Shown: positions 1 to 8,838 of the stretch, one piece after another
How positions within the stretch are numbered: the first letter of the stretch is position 1
Layout: each line of letters opens with the position of its first letter
DNA from: Hyphomicrobiaceae bacterium
GTDB lineage: Bacteria; Pseudomonadota; Alphaproteobacteria; Rhizobiales; Hyphomicrobiaceae
Length of the DNA stretch: 39,454 nucleotides
Direction: 5' to 3'
NCBI GenBank assembly: GCA_020442165.1
Contig: JAGRKV010000061.1
Location: 1 to 39,454 of the forward strand
The notes under the pieces: generated by a model
Database searches by the model: none
What the model was told of the DNA's origin: nothing
Seen by the model: only the letters and a program-made list of their open reading frames with translations
Program-made: the position numbers and the translations under genes

Positions 1-2214
1 ATAGGTCGCGGGGTTGGAACGCGGCGTGCGGCCGATCGGCGACTGGTCGATGTCGATCACCTTGTCGAGGTGTTCAAGCCCCAGGATCTTGTCGTGCTCG
101 CCAGGATGCTCGCGCGCATTGTTGAGGCGGCGGGCAACGGATTTGTAGACGGTGTCGATCAGCAGCGTGGACTTGCCGCCGCCCGAAACGCCGGTGATGC
201 AGGTGAGCAGCCCGAGCGGGATCTCAGCTGTGACGTTCTTGAGGTTGTTGCCACGCGCGCCGACAACGGTGAGCGCCTTGCCCTTCTGTGGCTCACGGCG
301 CGTCTTCGGCAGCGGGATCTGGCGTTCGCCTGAGAGATATTGGCCGGTAAGGCTGTTGGCATCCGCCATGATGTCGTCGGGCGAACCCTGCGCGACGATC
401 TCGCCACCATGCACGCCAGCTCCCGGACCGATGTCGACGACATAATCGGCGGTCAGGATCGCGTCTTCGTCGTGCTCGACGACGATGACGGTGTTGCCGA
501 GGTCGCGCAGATGGCGCAGCGTCGCGAGCAGGCGATCGTTGTCGCGCTGATGCAACCCGATGGAGGGTTCGTCGAGCACGTAGAGAACGCCGGTGAGGCC
601 GGAGCCGATCTGCGAGGCGAGGCGGATGCGCTGCGACTCACCGCCTGACAGCGTGCCTGAAGATCGCGACAGTGTGAGATATTCAAGACCAACATCGTTG
701 AGGAAGCGCAGCCGTTCCGTGATCTCCTTCAGGATGCGCGTTGCGATCTCGCTCTGTTGCTTCGTGAAAGTGCCGGGCAGTTCTGCGAACCACACGTTCG
801 CCATGCGGATCGACATGTCGGTGACTTCGCCGATGTGCTTTTCCCCGACTTTGACCGCCAGCGCCTGCGGTTTCAGGCGATAGCCGTTGCAGGCATCGCA
901 CGGGCGCGAACCCTGATAGCGCGATAGCTCATCACGCACCCACTCCGAATCCGTTTCCCGCCAGCGACGCTCGATGTTGCCGATGACGCCCTCGAACGTC
1001 TTCGTCGTATGATAGTCGCGCACGCCGTCGAAGTAGGTGAACTTGATCTCTTCGTCGCCCGAGCCATAGAGGATCGCGAGCTGAACGTGCTTGGGCAACC
1101 GCTCCCATGCAGTGTCCGTTTTGACCTTGTAGTGCTTGGCGAGGCTTTCCAGCGTCTGCTCGTAGTAGGGCGAGGTCGCGCCGGTCTTGGCCCACGGATA
1201 GACAGCGCCATCGGCGAGCGACAGCGATCCATCGGGCACCACGAGATCGGGCTCGAATTGCAACTCGGTGCCAAGTCCGTCGCAGGTGGGGCAGGCGCCG
1301 GCCGGCGCGTTGAAGGAGAACAGTCGCGGTTCGATCTCGTCGATCGTGAATCCAGACACTGGGCAGGCAAAGCGCGCGGAGAACGTGATGCGCTCGTGCG
1401 TGTCGTTCTTCGATTTGTTGGCGCCTTCGGTCTCCGATTTCGGCAGCGGCTTATCGGCGAACTCGGCGTAAGCGAGGCCGTCCGAAAGGTTGAGGGCAGT
1501 CTCGAAACTGTCGGCAAGCCGCGTCGCCACGTCTTTCTTGACGATGATGCGGTCCACAACAACGTCAATGTCGTGCTTGAACTTCTTGTCGAGCTTGGGT
1601 GCGTCGGGGATCTCATAGAACTCACCGTCGACCTTGACGCGCTGGAACCCCTTCTTCTGCAGTTCGGCAAGCTCCTTGCGAAACTCGCCCTTGCGGCCCC
1701 GGCTGATAGGCGCGAGCAGATAGAGCCGTGTGCCTTCCGGCAATGCCAGAACCCGGTCGACCATCTGTGACACGGTCTGGCTCTCGATCGGCAGTCCTGT
1801 GGCAGGCGAATAGGGCACGCCGACCCGCGCGAATAGCAAGCGCAGGTAGTCGTAGATCTCGGTGACAGTGCCAACCGTCGAACGTGGATTTTTGCTCGTC
1901 GTCTTCTGTTCGATGGAGATAGCGGGAGATAGCCCATCGATGTGGTCGACATCCGGCTTCTGCATCATTTCCAGGAACTGGCGCGCGTAGGCCGACAGGC
2001 TCTCGACGTAGCGCCGCTGGCCTTCCGCATAGATGGTGTCGAAGGCGAGCGAGGACTTGCCCGAACCCGAAAGTCCCGTGAACACGACGAGCGCATCGCG
2101 CGGGATTTCCAGATCGACGTTCTTCAAATTGTGCTCGCGCGCGCCCCGGACGTGAATGGTCTTCATCAGGTCGGAGGTGGCAGGGGCGGGCTTCTTTTTC
2201 GTAGTCTTGCTCAT
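1..2214 (-). CDS. uvrA: UvrABC excinuclease subunit A (3' part outside window)
   Basis: UvrA is the damage-recognition ATPase of nucleotide excision repair; as a dimer it loads UvrB at lesions in the cytoplasm. The visible 738 codons start at the ATG at 2214, preceded by an AGAGGG ribosome site, and read [10 protein letters not shown]. The first Walker A ([11 protein letters not shown]) follows about residue 45. A CPVSGF...CPTCDGLG zinc module lies near residue 280-320. CDACNGYRL and the ABC signature [12 protein letters not shown] precede Walker B ([11 protein letters not shown]), and the second Walker A ([10 protein letters not shown]) lies near residue 660. The frame is open to base 1, where it reads [17 protein letters not shown], so roughly the last 200-250 residues are missing, including the second zinc finger and second signature. 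I saw no GAAC-N7-GAAC SOS motif in the 160 bp upstream. Identity is certain. Confidence 0.98.
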   Translation of the reverse strand, partial: MSKTTKKKPAPATSDLMKTIHVRGAREHNLKNVDLEIPRDALVVFTGLSGSGKSSLAFDTIYAEGQRRYVESLSAYARQFLEMMQKPDVDHIDGLSPAISIEQKTTSKNPRSTVGTVTEIYDYLRLLFARVGVPYSPATGLPIESQTVSQMVDRVLALPEGTRLYLLAPISRGRKGEFRKELAELQKKGFQRVKVDGEFYEIPDAPKLDKKFKHDIDVVVDRIIVKKDVATRLADSFETALNLSDGLAYAEFADKPLPKSETEGANKSKNDTHERITFSARFACPVSGFTIDEIEPRLFSFNAPAGACPTCDGLGTELQFEPDLVVPDGSLSLADGAVYPWAKTGATSPYYEQTLESLAKHYKVKTDTAWERLPKHVQLAILYGSGDEEIKFTYFDGVRDYHTTKTFEGVIGNIERRWRETDSEWVRDELSRYQGSRPCDACNGYRLKPQALAVKVGEKHIGEVTDMSIRMANVWFAELPGTFTKQQSEIATRILKEITERLRFLNDVGLEYLTLSRSSGTLSGGESQRIRLASQIGSGLTGVLYVLDEPSIGLHQRDNDRLLATLRHLRDLGNTVIVVEHDEDAILTADYVVDIGPGAGVHGGEIVAQGSPDDIMADANSLTGQYLSGERQIPLPKTRREPQKGKALTVVGARGNNLKNVTAEIPLGLLTCITGVSGGGKSTLLIDTVYKSVARRLNNAREHPGEHDKILGLEHLDKVIDIDQSPIGRTPRSNPATY

Positions 2215-2375
2215 GGTCGTCCCTCTGGCTCCAGGATTAGGTAGCCCCTTCGCCCGAGAGCGGCAATCGGGAGCAATTCCGCCAAACATGCGTTATCGTC
2301 CCGATGGCTTGATCTGCGCCGCGATAAGGGCCATGCTGTTAAGCGTTTGCCATTGAAAAAACAGGGGAATTCATA

Positions 2376-4067
2376 ATGCCGATCGATCAGAGCGAGCGCC
2401 GGCGGACGAGCGCAAAACGCTCGGAAGCGGCCAAGCGCGCCGAGTCGGCTGGCAAATCAGCACATAATCCGTCATCGGATAAGCAAGGCGCTTCCGCCAG
2501 CTCCAAACCGGTTGCGAAGGCCAAATTGATCGTGCGCCGCGCCAAGCTCAGCGATGTCCAGGCCATCGCCGATCTGGGGCGCCGTGTCTATGCGCCCCAT
2601 CCATCGTTGACGCCACGCATGATACGCGGCCAGATCAACAACTTCCCCGAAGGTCAGTTTGTCGCCGAGTATGACGGCAAGATCGTCGGCCACTGTGCGA
2701 CGTTCATCATTTCCGGCGACGTCGCCCTGAAACAGCATACCTGGGACGAGATCACCGGCAACGGCTTCGCCGCCCGCCACAACCCCGATGGCGACCACCT
2801 CTACGGCATGGAGGTATCCGTCGATCCTGCCTACCGGCGCTTGCGCATCGGCCAGCGGCTCTACTCCGCACGCCGCAACTTGTGCGAGGAGTGGGGGCTT
2901 AAGGGCATCGTCTTTGGCGGCCGCATGCCGGGCTACGAACGCAAGCGCCGCCAGTTTCCCGAGCCGATGGATTATGTCCGCGCGGTCCAGGCCCGAGAGA
3001 TCAAGGATCAGACTATCGCCTTCCATCTCTCCAACGGCTTTGAGCCTCTCGGCGTGCTGGAGGAATACGATCTTGAGGACCTGCCGTCAGGCGGCAATGC
3101 CACGCACATGCTCTGGCGCAATCCGCGCTATCAGACCGACGAGCACGAGCGTCACGATCGCCTCGCCCCACAGCAGACCGTGCGCGTGGCCACCGTGCAG
3201 TTCCAGATGCGTGGCCTGGAGGACAAGAACGAATTCAAGAAGCAGATCGAGTATTTCGTCGACGTCGCCTCCGACTACCGCGCCGACTTCATCGTCTTTC
3301 CAGAGAACATCACGCTGCAACTACTCTCGCTCGAAGAAAAGCCGCTGCAACCCAAGGAGGGCGTCGAGCGCATTGCCGACTACACCGAATGGTTCATCAA
3401 GTTCATGAGTTCGTTCGCTGTCTCCTACAACATCAACATCATCGGCGGCACACACCCGATCATGGAGGACAACGGCGACATCAAGAACGTCTGCTACGTC
3501 TTCCTGCGTGACGGCTCGGTACACGCTCAGGAAAAGATCCACCCGACGCCGTCCGAAGCCTACTGGTGGAACATCAAGGGTGGCACGAGAGCCGAAGTCA
3601 TCAATACCGACTGCGGCCCGATCGGCGTGATGATCTGCTACGACAGCGAGTTTCCCGAAATGGCCCGCCATCTGGTCGATCAGGGCGCCATGATCCTGTT
3701 CGTGCCGTTCTGCACCGATGAGCGCCGCGGCTTCCTGCGCGTGCGCTATTGCTGCCATGCGCGCGCCATCGAGAACCAGGTCTATTGCGTGCTGTCGGGC
3801 GTCGTCGGCAACCTGCCGAATGTGGAGAACATGGACATCCACTATGCCGAAAGCTGCATCCTGACGCCATGCGACTTCGCCTTCGCGCGCGATGGAATCG
3901 CCGCCGACACGGCACCCAATACCGAGACGATCGCCTTTGCAGATCTCAATCTCGCAGATCTGCGCGCCGCGCGCGGTGCCGGCACGACCCGCAACCTGCA
4001 GGATCGCCGCTTCGATCTTTATCGCGTGTCTTGGCGCGACCAGCGGCGGCGCCGAAAAGTGAAGTAG
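2376..4067 (+). CDS. GNAT acetyltransferase / carbon-nitrogen hydrolase fusion protein
   Basis: A 563-residue two-domain cytoplasmic enzyme. Residues 1-50 are a basic, Ser/Ala/Lys-rich low-complexity extension. Residues about 52-245 form a GNAT domain, with the acetyl-CoA loop around RRLRIGQRLY (154-163). Residues about 268-545 form a nitrilase-superfamily domain with the expected triad: Glu310 (VFPEN), Lys387 (EKIHPTPSE) and Cys421 (MICYDSEFPE). This domain pairing is known in bacteria. It probably couples an acyl-transfer step to hydrolysis of a C-N bond, but no substrate can be read from the sequence. The start at 2376 follows an AGGGGAA ribosome site. The gene is divergent from uvrA, with a 161-bp gap that must hold both promoters. 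It ends 21 bp before the 3' end of the cytochrome gene. Confidence 0.93.
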   Translation: MPIDQSERRRTSAKRSEAAKRAESAGKSAHNPSSDKQGASASSKPVAKAKLIVRRAKLSDVQAIADLGRRVYAPHPSLTPRMIRGQINNFPEGQFVAEYDGKIVGHCATFIISGDVALKQHTWDEITGNGFAARHNPDGDHLYGMEVSVDPAYRRLRIGQRLYSARRNLCEEWGLKGIVFGGRMPGYERKRRQFPEPMDYVRAVQAREIKDQTIAFHLSNGFEPLGVLEEYDLEDLPSGGNATHMLWRNPRYQTDEHERHDRLAPQQTVRVATVQFQMRGLEDKNEFKKQIEYFVDVASDYRADFIVFPENITLQLLSLEEKPLQPKEGVERIADYTEWFIKFMSSFAVSYNINIIGGTHPIMEDNGDIKNVCYVFLRDGSVHAQEKIHPTPSEAYWWNIKGGTRAEVINTDCGPIGVMICYDSEFPEMARHLVDQGAMILFVPFCTDERRGFLRVRYCCHARAIENQVYCVLSGVVGNLPNVENMDIHYAESCILTPCDFAFARDGIAADTAPNTETIAFADLNLADLRAARGAGTTRNLQDRRFDLYRVSWRDQRRRRKVK

Positions 4068-4088
4068 GGCAGCGCGACGGGCAAGCGC

Positions 4089-4373
4089 CTATTCGAACTT
4101 GTAGAACTCGTCATTCAGGTACTTGACCATGTTCTGCATCTCGGCCTCGGTATATGTTCTTCCTGTGGCATGGCCGCAGTTGTTCATCTGCTTCTGGAGT
4201 GCGGCCATGGATTGCACGGCGCGATCCTTGCGTGTGTAGACACTCGTATCGTGGCACCCGGTGCAATTTGCCTCATGCAGATGCTTGCCATCGGCGCTGT
4301 CTCCCGGCAATGCAAGCGCCGAGCCGCTCGCCAACATCACCATCATCGTGGCTGCGCAGGGAAAAAGTTTCAT
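4089..4373 (-). CDS. Small periplasmic c-type cytochrome
   Basis: A 94-residue secreted monohaem cytochrome c. Residues 1-22 look like a signal peptide ending in ALA. The single haem-attachment motif CTGCH is at residues 37-41. A methionine in the C-terminal half (Met63, Met79 or Met82) would be the distal ligand; I cannot decide which. The mature protein of about 72 residues is at the short end for class I cytochrome c. The start at 4373 has a GGAGGT ribosome site five bases upstream. It lies 49 bp downstream of the DUF1345 membrane protein on the same strand, so co-transcription is possible. The redox partner is unknown. Confidence 0.85.
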   Translation of the reverse strand: MKLFPCAATMMVMLASGSALALPGDSADGKHLHEANCTGCHDTSVYTRKDRAVQSMAALQKQMNNCGHATGRTYTEAEMQNMVKYLNDEFYKFE

Positions 4374-4422
4374 GGTCTACCTCCGCCGTGAACTGAACCA
4401 GCATAACACGAAATGCAGCGCA

Positions 4423-5106
4423 TCAGATCAAGCTGGCGCCGATATTGATCGCCATCGCCAGAACGGCAGTGTTGAAGAAAAACGAAACGATGGCGTGTAC
4501 CGTCACGAGCCGCCGTAGCGCCTTGGTGCGGATCATGACGTCGGAAGTCTGGGAAGCCGCGCCCAAGGACGTCGAGAAATAGAAGAAATCCCAATAGTCG
4601 GGATTGGCATCTCCTGGAAAATCCAGCCCTCCAGCGACCCGCTCAGCATGGTCGTCGGGCCGATAGTACTCGTGCGCGTAGTGAAAGGTGAAGACCACCT
4701 GCGTCATCAGCCAGGACACCGCGATGGTGACAGCGGCAAGAACGATGTGGAGCACCTTCTCGATGCCGCTGAGGTTCTTGGCGTCGCTGAGCACGCCGAC
4801 AACGGCCAGGAAACACATGGAGATGCCAACCAGGATCAGCACAAGTATGACAAGGCCGCTGTCATCCTGCACTGCGGCCCGCTTGCGCAACTGGTCGCGC
4901 GTGCAGCTGCCCATGATACGCAAGGCAAGGGCGATGTAGACGAGAAAGCCAACATCGCCAGCCATCGCGACGCGGAGGCTCGCGGGCAGGGAGGGCGGCA
5001 GGACAAGGGCCATGACCACGACCGTCAACGCCGCAAGATAGACACGCGGACGAATAACGACGGACCGGAAGATCGAGCGGATATGATACCAGCGGGCAAT
5101 GTGCAT
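4423..5106 (-). CDS. DUF1345 family membrane protein
   Basis: A 227-residue inner-membrane protein with about five hydrophobic segments, roughly at residues 23-40, 48-65, 83-105, 117-140 and 200-225. The signature of DUF1345 is present: a FHYAHEYY segment near residue 140 and DFFYFSTSLGAASQTSDV at about residue 173-190. The domain resembles the pore region of small cation channels, but its transport function is not established. The ATG at 5106 has only a weak ribosome site. The gene stands between the MFS transporter upstream and the cytochrome gene downstream, all on the minus strand. Family assignment is firm, function unknown. Confidence 0.85.
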   Translation of the reverse strand: MHIARWYHIRSIFRSVVIRPRVYLAALTVVVMALVLPPSLPASLRVAMAGDVGFLVYIALALRIMGSCTRDQLRKRAAVQDDSGLVILVLILVGISMCFLAVVGVLSDAKNLSGIEKVLHIVLAAVTIAVSWLMTQVVFTFHYAHEYYRPDDHAERVAGGLDFPGDANPDYWDFFYFSTSLGAASQTSDVMIRTKALRRLVTVHAIVSFFFNTAVLAMAINIGASLI

Positions 5107-5283
5107 GGCATAGGGCCGGGTTGTCTTGTGCTTGCGCCCACATGGCGGTGGCGGATGCTATTCAATTCACGGAGGCGAAGAAAGGAGAAGTAGAGCGGCG
5201 CAACGCAGTAACGCAACTGGGCAACACCAAGTGGAACAAGCGGGCGACGCCGGTGGTTGAACCTTGGCGGACGAAACGGCTGG

Positions 5284-6630
5284 TCACGACGCCGTCAGCT
5301 GTTCAGCCAGTTTGACATCGAAGGTTTTGGAATCGACCTTGAGGTAGGCAACATTTTCTTCCCTTATCACCACGGCCTCGGCGACCCCCGGAATTTTGGC
5401 AAGTCGCGCGGCAAGCGTCGTGGTGTCGGTATTCTCACCGATGCGCACCAGACGGGTGGTGAGATAGCTGGGCTGTGCCATGGTGGCTGCGGCAGCAAGC
5501 CAGACAAGTGCAATCGCGGTCGTGAGCGCAAAGACTGTTGCGCTGCCGCCCGTCTGATTGGCCCAGCCCCCCACAATGCCACCCACGAAAATGCCGAGAA
5601 ACTGCAGGCTGGAATAGATTCCGGTTGCCGTACCCTTTGCGTCGGGTGGCGCCGCCTTGGTAATGAGGGACGGCAGGCTCGCCTCCATCACGTTGAAGCC
5701 GGCAAAGAAGATGGTGAGTGCAGCAAGCAGCACATAGACGTTGTGTGCTCCGGCATAAAACAACATCTGGCTGACGACGAGCGCAATCACTGCGGCAACG
5801 AACACCGACTTCATGCGCCTGTGTTTCTCCGCGACGATGATTGCCGGCACCATGACCACGACAGAAATCACCAGGACCGGCAGATAGACGAGCCACTGGT
5901 CATGGCTGGTCACGCCCAACGCCTCGTGCAAGAGACCAGGCACCACCAGGAAGCTCGCTGTCAGCATGGCGTGCAGGGCAAAGATGCCGAGGTCGAGCCG
6001 CAGCAGCTCGGGGTTCTTCAGCACCGAACCGATCATCGCGGGCACGGTCTCGGCATCGCGATGCACGCGCAAATTCTGCGGTGACGGCACCACGAACACC
6101 GTGATAGCGATGCCGATGAAGGCCAGTGCCACCATCAGCCAGAAGATGCCGCGAACGGTGATGAAGTTCGCAAGGATGGGACCGGTAACGAGCGCGACCA
6201 TGAACGAGAAGCCGATGGTGATGCCAACCATCGCCATCGCCTTGGTACGATTTTCCTCACTCGTGAGATCGGCGACCAGCGCCAGGATCACCGAGCCGAC
6301 GGCACCCGCGCCCTGCAGCACACGCCCGATGATGACACCACCGATGCTGGTCGACATGGCGGCCACAGCGCTGCCGACCGCGAACAGTAAGAGCCCGATG
6401 ACGATCATGGTCTTGCGGCCGATGCGGTCCGACATCAGGCCGAAGGGAATTTGCAGCAGGCCCTGGCTCAAGCCATAGACGCCAAGTGCCTCGCCGATGA
6501 GATAGGGGGTCGCGCCATCGAGGTGCTGCGCATAGGCCGCAAACACCGGATAGATCATGAACAGGCCCAACAGTCGGACCGAAAAAACCGCCGCGAGTGA
6601 CGTTGCAGCCCGGAATTCCTGTCTTTCCAT
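5284..6630 (-). CDS. MFS transporter, YajR-like, with C-terminal ferredoxin-like domain
   Basis: A 448-residue major facilitator with 12 predicted membrane segments. MFS motif A (GLMSDRIGRK) occupies residues 64-73, between segments 2 and 3. After the last membrane segment the chain continues about 65 residues; the end (KIPGVAEAVVIREENVAYLKV) matches the small cytosolic alpha/beta domain that distinguishes E. coli YajR from other MFS proteins. Length is also that of YajR (about 450). YajR is a proton-driven transporter of unknown substrate, so the substrate here is unknown too. The ATG at 6630 follows GAGGACA. No partner gene is obvious nearby; the 653-bp stretch downstream holds the DUF1345 gene start and no terminator that I could identify. 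Confidence 0.88.
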   Translation of the reverse strand: MERQEFRAATSLAAVFSVRLLGLFMIYPVFAAYAQHLDGATPYLIGEALGVYGLSQGLLQIPFGLMSDRIGRKTMIVIGLLLFAVGSAVAAMSTSIGGVIIGRVLQGAGAVGSVILALVADLTSEENRTKAMAMVGITIGFSFMVALVTGPILANFITVRGIFWLMVALAFIGIAITVFVVPSPQNLRVHRDAETVPAMIGSVLKNPELLRLDLGIFALHAMLTASFLVVPGLLHEALGVTSHDQWLVYLPVLVISVVVMVPAIIVAEKHRRMKSVFVAAVIALVVSQMLFYAGAHNVYVLLAALTIFFAGFNVMEASLPSLITKAAPPDAKGTATGIYSSLQFLGIFVGGIVGGWANQTGGSATVFALTTAIALVWLAAAATMAQPSYLTTRLVRIGENTDTTTLAARLAKIPGVAEAVVIREENVAYLKVDSKTFDVKLAEQLTAS

Positions 6631-7012
6631 TGTCCTCTATTCCAGTCGTGCCAAATGGATCTTGGCCGGCGAGGCCGGTTATCCGGCGCGTCTGCGCCAG
6701 GGGTTACCTTCAAAGTACCGATTTCACAAGACCGGGCGGTCTATCACTATGGCGAGACGCTTGATTTCCCGCTTCGCCTAATCATCGATCTGTAGCCGCC
6801 CCGATCTACACCGCGGCACGACCTGCACCGCGGATAGCAGGTTCATGCCGGCCGGGTAAGCAGACCTTGGGTAGGAGAGGGAGCGATGGCGTGCCAAAAT
6901 TCTGACCAAAGGCGGAATAGGCACCAAGACTGCGGTGCTTCAGGCAAGCCTCATTCGTCCTGGCCCTTGGCGCCGCCAAACGGAAGCGTGCCTGCCAGCT
7001 GTCAAAAATCCA
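6631..7012. other. Intergenic region, about 380 bp, no convincing gene
   Basis: This stretch lies between the start of the MFS transporter gene and the end of the GST gene. It must contain the minus-strand promoter of the MFS gene. Two CCGCGG sites lie at about 6811 and 6829. A purine-rich AGGAGAGGGA stands just before an ATG at 6886, but the reading frame behind it runs antisense through the GST gene and has no recognisable protein character. I see no tRNA, terminator or operator that I can defend. Confidence 0.5.
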
Positions 7013-7720
7013 TCATGCAAACTCTGGAAACCAGCGCGCCATGCCACGGTCGCGATAGGCAACGAGGTTTGGGTGACGCAACGCCGCGTCGCGGAGGGAC
7101 GATTCAAAATGGTCGCACAAGGTTTGTGCGATGGACGAAAACACGAAGGCATCCGCTCCACATGGCTTTTCACCCATGAGGAACGGCTTGTCGCCAAGGA
7201 AGTCGGACAGCGCCGCCAATCCCCGCGTGCCGATCTCATCCATCTCCGCGTGCGAATGCCGTCCTATCCCTTGTGCGTGGAGCGCCTTTCTGACATCGCG
7301 CCGCACCTTGCTGGCGATAAGGGAGCGCAGCGGCACGGGCAAGGGATCGAAGAAATGGCGCGGTCCCTTTTCCCAGTTCGTGTCGTTGAGCCAGCGCTCG
7401 CTCATCCCGATCCAGTAAAGATGGTCCTCGCACAGCTTCTCAAAGGCCCACGCGGCACCCCGCTCCGAAGGAGTAAGACCGGCATCGAAGTCGACACCCA
7501 GATGCCGTTCCAGGTGAAATCGGATCAATGTTGAATCGGCGATAACAGTGCCGCTGGCGTCGCGGATGTAGGGCAGCTTGCCTTTGGGCGACTTGCGCAC
7601 GTCAGCCCGCTTTTTTGTATAGGGCACCTCGGCAAGCTGAAGCAGCACCTCCGCTTTCATGACGAAGGGGCTGGCATCAGGCATGCCGAAGGACGGACCG
7701 AACGTGAAAAGCGTAATCAT
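7013..7720 (-). CDS. Glutathione S-transferase family protein (metaxin-like N-domain)
   Basis: A 235-residue cytoplasmic protein with a GST fold. Residues 1-75 form the thioredoxin-like N-domain: ITLFTFGPSFG at the start, the cis-proline segment KGKLPYI, and DSTLIRFHLE, which takes the place of the usual ESxAI glutathione motif. The rest is the helical C-domain, ending with the ADAFVFSSIA and HPNLVAYRDR segments typical of this branch. It resembles the failed-axon-connections/metaxin-like bacterial group more than classical detoxifying GSTs; no catalytic Ser/Tyr/Cys can be assigned. The start at 7720 has GAGGCAG upstream. It lies 45 bp downstream of the short YkgJ gene on the same strand. Confidence 0.85.
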   Translation of the reverse strand: MITLFTFGPSFGMPDASPFVMKAEVLLQLAEVPYTKKRADVRKSPKGKLPYIRDASGTVIADSTLIRFHLERHLGVDFDAGLTPSERGAAWAFEKLCEDHLYWIGMSERWLNDTNWEKGPRHFFDPLPVPLRSLIASKVRRDVRKALHAQGIGRHSHAEMDEIGTRGLAALSDFLGDKPFLMGEKPCGADAFVFSSIAQTLCDHFESSLRDAALRHPNLVAYRDRGMARWFPEFA

Positions 7721-7765
7721 GGCTGCCTCGGTTCTCGCTCAAGCGGCATCATCGCACGGTCAAAC

Positions 7766-8134
7766 TCAATCGCTATGATCCGTCAGCGCCACGAATTCCG
7801 GATCGTCCTGTGCGTTCCGCTCGAACTTCAAGAACTCGTAGTACCCGCATTTGCCCTCGCCGGGGAATGAACGGCACACCGATGGCCGTGCCGTATAGAT
7901 CGTGCAGCGCCGTTCCTTGGTATCGAAGAACCGGCAGATCTTGCCGTAGTGCTCGTCCTTCTTGCGCCGCATGGCGTATTGGCGGCCATGCTCTTTCTTG
8001 GTGAAGGCCTTGCGGGCGGCTTCGAAGCTCATGCCGTGGTGCTTGGCCAGCCGCTGTACGTCGCGCTTGTCCAAAGCGATCAGAGGGTAGGAACAACAGT
8101 AGCCTGGGCATTTGGAACAGTCGTAAAGCGGCAT
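7766..8134 (-). CDS. YkgJ family cysteine-cluster protein (short form)
   Basis: A 122-residue protein with the cysteine pattern of the YkgJ/UPF0153 family, expected to bind zinc or an iron-sulfur cluster. The pattern is CSKCPGYCCSYP at residues 6-17, then CRFF, CTIYTARPSVCRSFP and a final GKCGYYE. The central residues (DVQRLAKHHG, IYTARPSVCR) are diagnostic. Its biochemical role is not established. The start at 8134 has a GAAGGA ribosome site. A second, much longer family member lies downstream of aprA at 35595-36566. Confidence 0.88.
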   Translation of the reverse strand: MPLYDCSKCPGYCCSYPLIALDKRDVQRLAKHHGMSFEAARKAFTKKEHGRQYAMRRKKDEHYGKICRFFDTKERRCTIYTARPSVCRSFPGEGKCGYYEFLKFERNAQDDPEFVALTDHSD

Positions 8135-8412
8135 CGAAGGTCCTTCATGGTGTCATTTCAAGGACGTCGTTTTGACCGGGCAGCGGCCAGGCGCCTCGGC
8201 AAGGCACACGAGGCGCAACAACGCAAGAATGAGCTTGGATGGACGCTGAACCCGAGAAGGTCAAGTGCGCCAGGAGGCATGGGGACGGCAGGATTAGGAC
8301 AATCGGGAGGTGCTGACGGCGCGGACGTCAATTGCCTTGCGGGCAAGATAGGCTGCCGCTGGCGGGCAACAGACCGCCCTGCCGGCGCGATGATTGGCGG
8401 AACGTGGTGCCC
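8135..8412. other. Gene-free GC-rich stretch left of the island
   Basis: This stretch is upstream of the short YkgJ gene and should contain its promoter. Open frames on both strands lack ribosome sites and protein-like composition. It ends where the first direct repeat of the AT-richer island begins. Nothing else is supported. Confidence 0.4.
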
Positions 8413-8431
8413 AGGCCACACTTTCTCCGCT
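8413..8431 (+). repeat. Direct repeat, left copy (possible attL core)
   Basis: Reads AGGCCACACTTTCTCCGCT. The other copy at 9322-9341 reads AGGCCGAAACTTTCTCCGCT. The last 12 bases, ACTTTCTCCGCT, are identical. It marks the left edge of the AT-richer island. Confidence 0.6.
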
Positions 8432-8469
8432 GATTTTTGACATGTAGGGATATCAAAGCGGTAGTGCAG

Positions 8470-8491
8470 ATTTTGCAGTCATTTTGCAGTC
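8470..8491 (+). repeat. 11-bp tandem repeat, two exact copies (left pair)
   Basis: ATTTTGCAGTC occurs twice without spacing (8470-8480 and 8481-8491), with a degenerate third unit (AGTGCAG) just before. The period is about one helical turn, so a protein could bind all copies on one face. The same unit recurs as a pair at 9171-9192. Confidence 0.75.
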
Positions 8492-8513
8492 GTTTTTGGA
8501 GTGGAATGACGAG

Positions 8514-8544
8514 AAAAGGGCACCCCATGTCTGAGATGCCCTTT
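8514..8544 (-). terminator. Rho-independent terminator of the 40-codon ORF
   Basis: An 8-bp stem (AAAGGGCA at 8515-8522 and TGCCCTTT at 8537-8544) with a 14-nt loop. On the minus strand the stem ends in a short T-run (CCCTTTTC). It begins four bases after the stop codon of the minus-strand ORF at 8548-8670. The A/T flanks would let it work in both directions. Confidence 0.65.
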
Positions 8545-8547
8545 CCA

Positions 8548-8670
8548 TCAGAACAGCCGCAACAGCACGGCTACCAGTGAAACCAGTTGCGGAGGCACAA
8601 GGCACCCGACTGCCACACGGTAGCGAGTACCGTTGGGCTGACTGGCTTCGAGAGAGAGAAACACGACCAT
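8548..8670 (-). CDS. Putative 40-residue small protein, unknown function
   Basis: This ORF encodes 40 residues, starting MVVFLSLEASQPNGTRYRVA and ending in a hydrophobic stretch (LVSLVAVLLRLF). The last half could be a membrane-associating helix. Support comes from the context: a full AGGAGG ribosome site five bases before the ATG at 8670, and a terminator hairpin four bases after the stop. I do not recognise a family. It lies 168 bp downstream of the Acb2/Tad1-like gene on the same strand and could share its transcript. A competing frame on the same strand (8453-8722) has no ribosome site and looks less likely. Confidence 0.45.
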   Translation of the reverse strand: MVVFLSLEASQPNGTRYRVAVGCLVPPQLVSLVAVLLRLF

Positions 8671-8737
8671 CGTGTCCTCCTGCTCGGCATGAACGACCCT
8701 TACTGTAGTCGATGGTGTTCATGCATTAGGCCAGCAG

Positions 8738-8776
8738 TTGGAGGTTTTTTTGTTTTTAGTCGTCAGTGACCTCCAA
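8738..8776. repeat. Inverted repeat TTGGAGGT/ACCTCCAA
   Basis: Arms TTGGAGGT (8738-8745) and ACCTCCAA (8769-8776) enclose a 23-nt T-rich loop. It lies between the Acb2/Tad1-like gene and the 40-codon ORF. It could be an operator or an mRNA hairpin. No T-run follows on the minus strand, so it is not a standard terminator. Confidence 0.4.
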
Positions 8777-8838
8777 ACACGCTTCGACTATTTCGGTGTT
8801 GCGAAGAGATGTAGTGACTGAAGTGGGTGGTTCAAGGA

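Noticed and set aside
2215..2375. Search for a shared SOS box in the uvrA promoter gap
   Set aside because: No GAAC-N7-GAAC or GTTC-N7-GTTC was found there.
6886..7179. Plus-strand frame of 97 codons with a good AGGAGAGGGA site before the ATG
   Set aside because: Most of it runs antisense through the GST gene, its composition is not protein-like, and nothing in it matches a known family.
8453..8722. Minus-strand frame of 89 codons in the island, possibly the end of a decayed integrase
   Set aside because: No integrase motif is present, there is no ribosome site, and it overlaps the better supported 40-codon ORF and its terminator.
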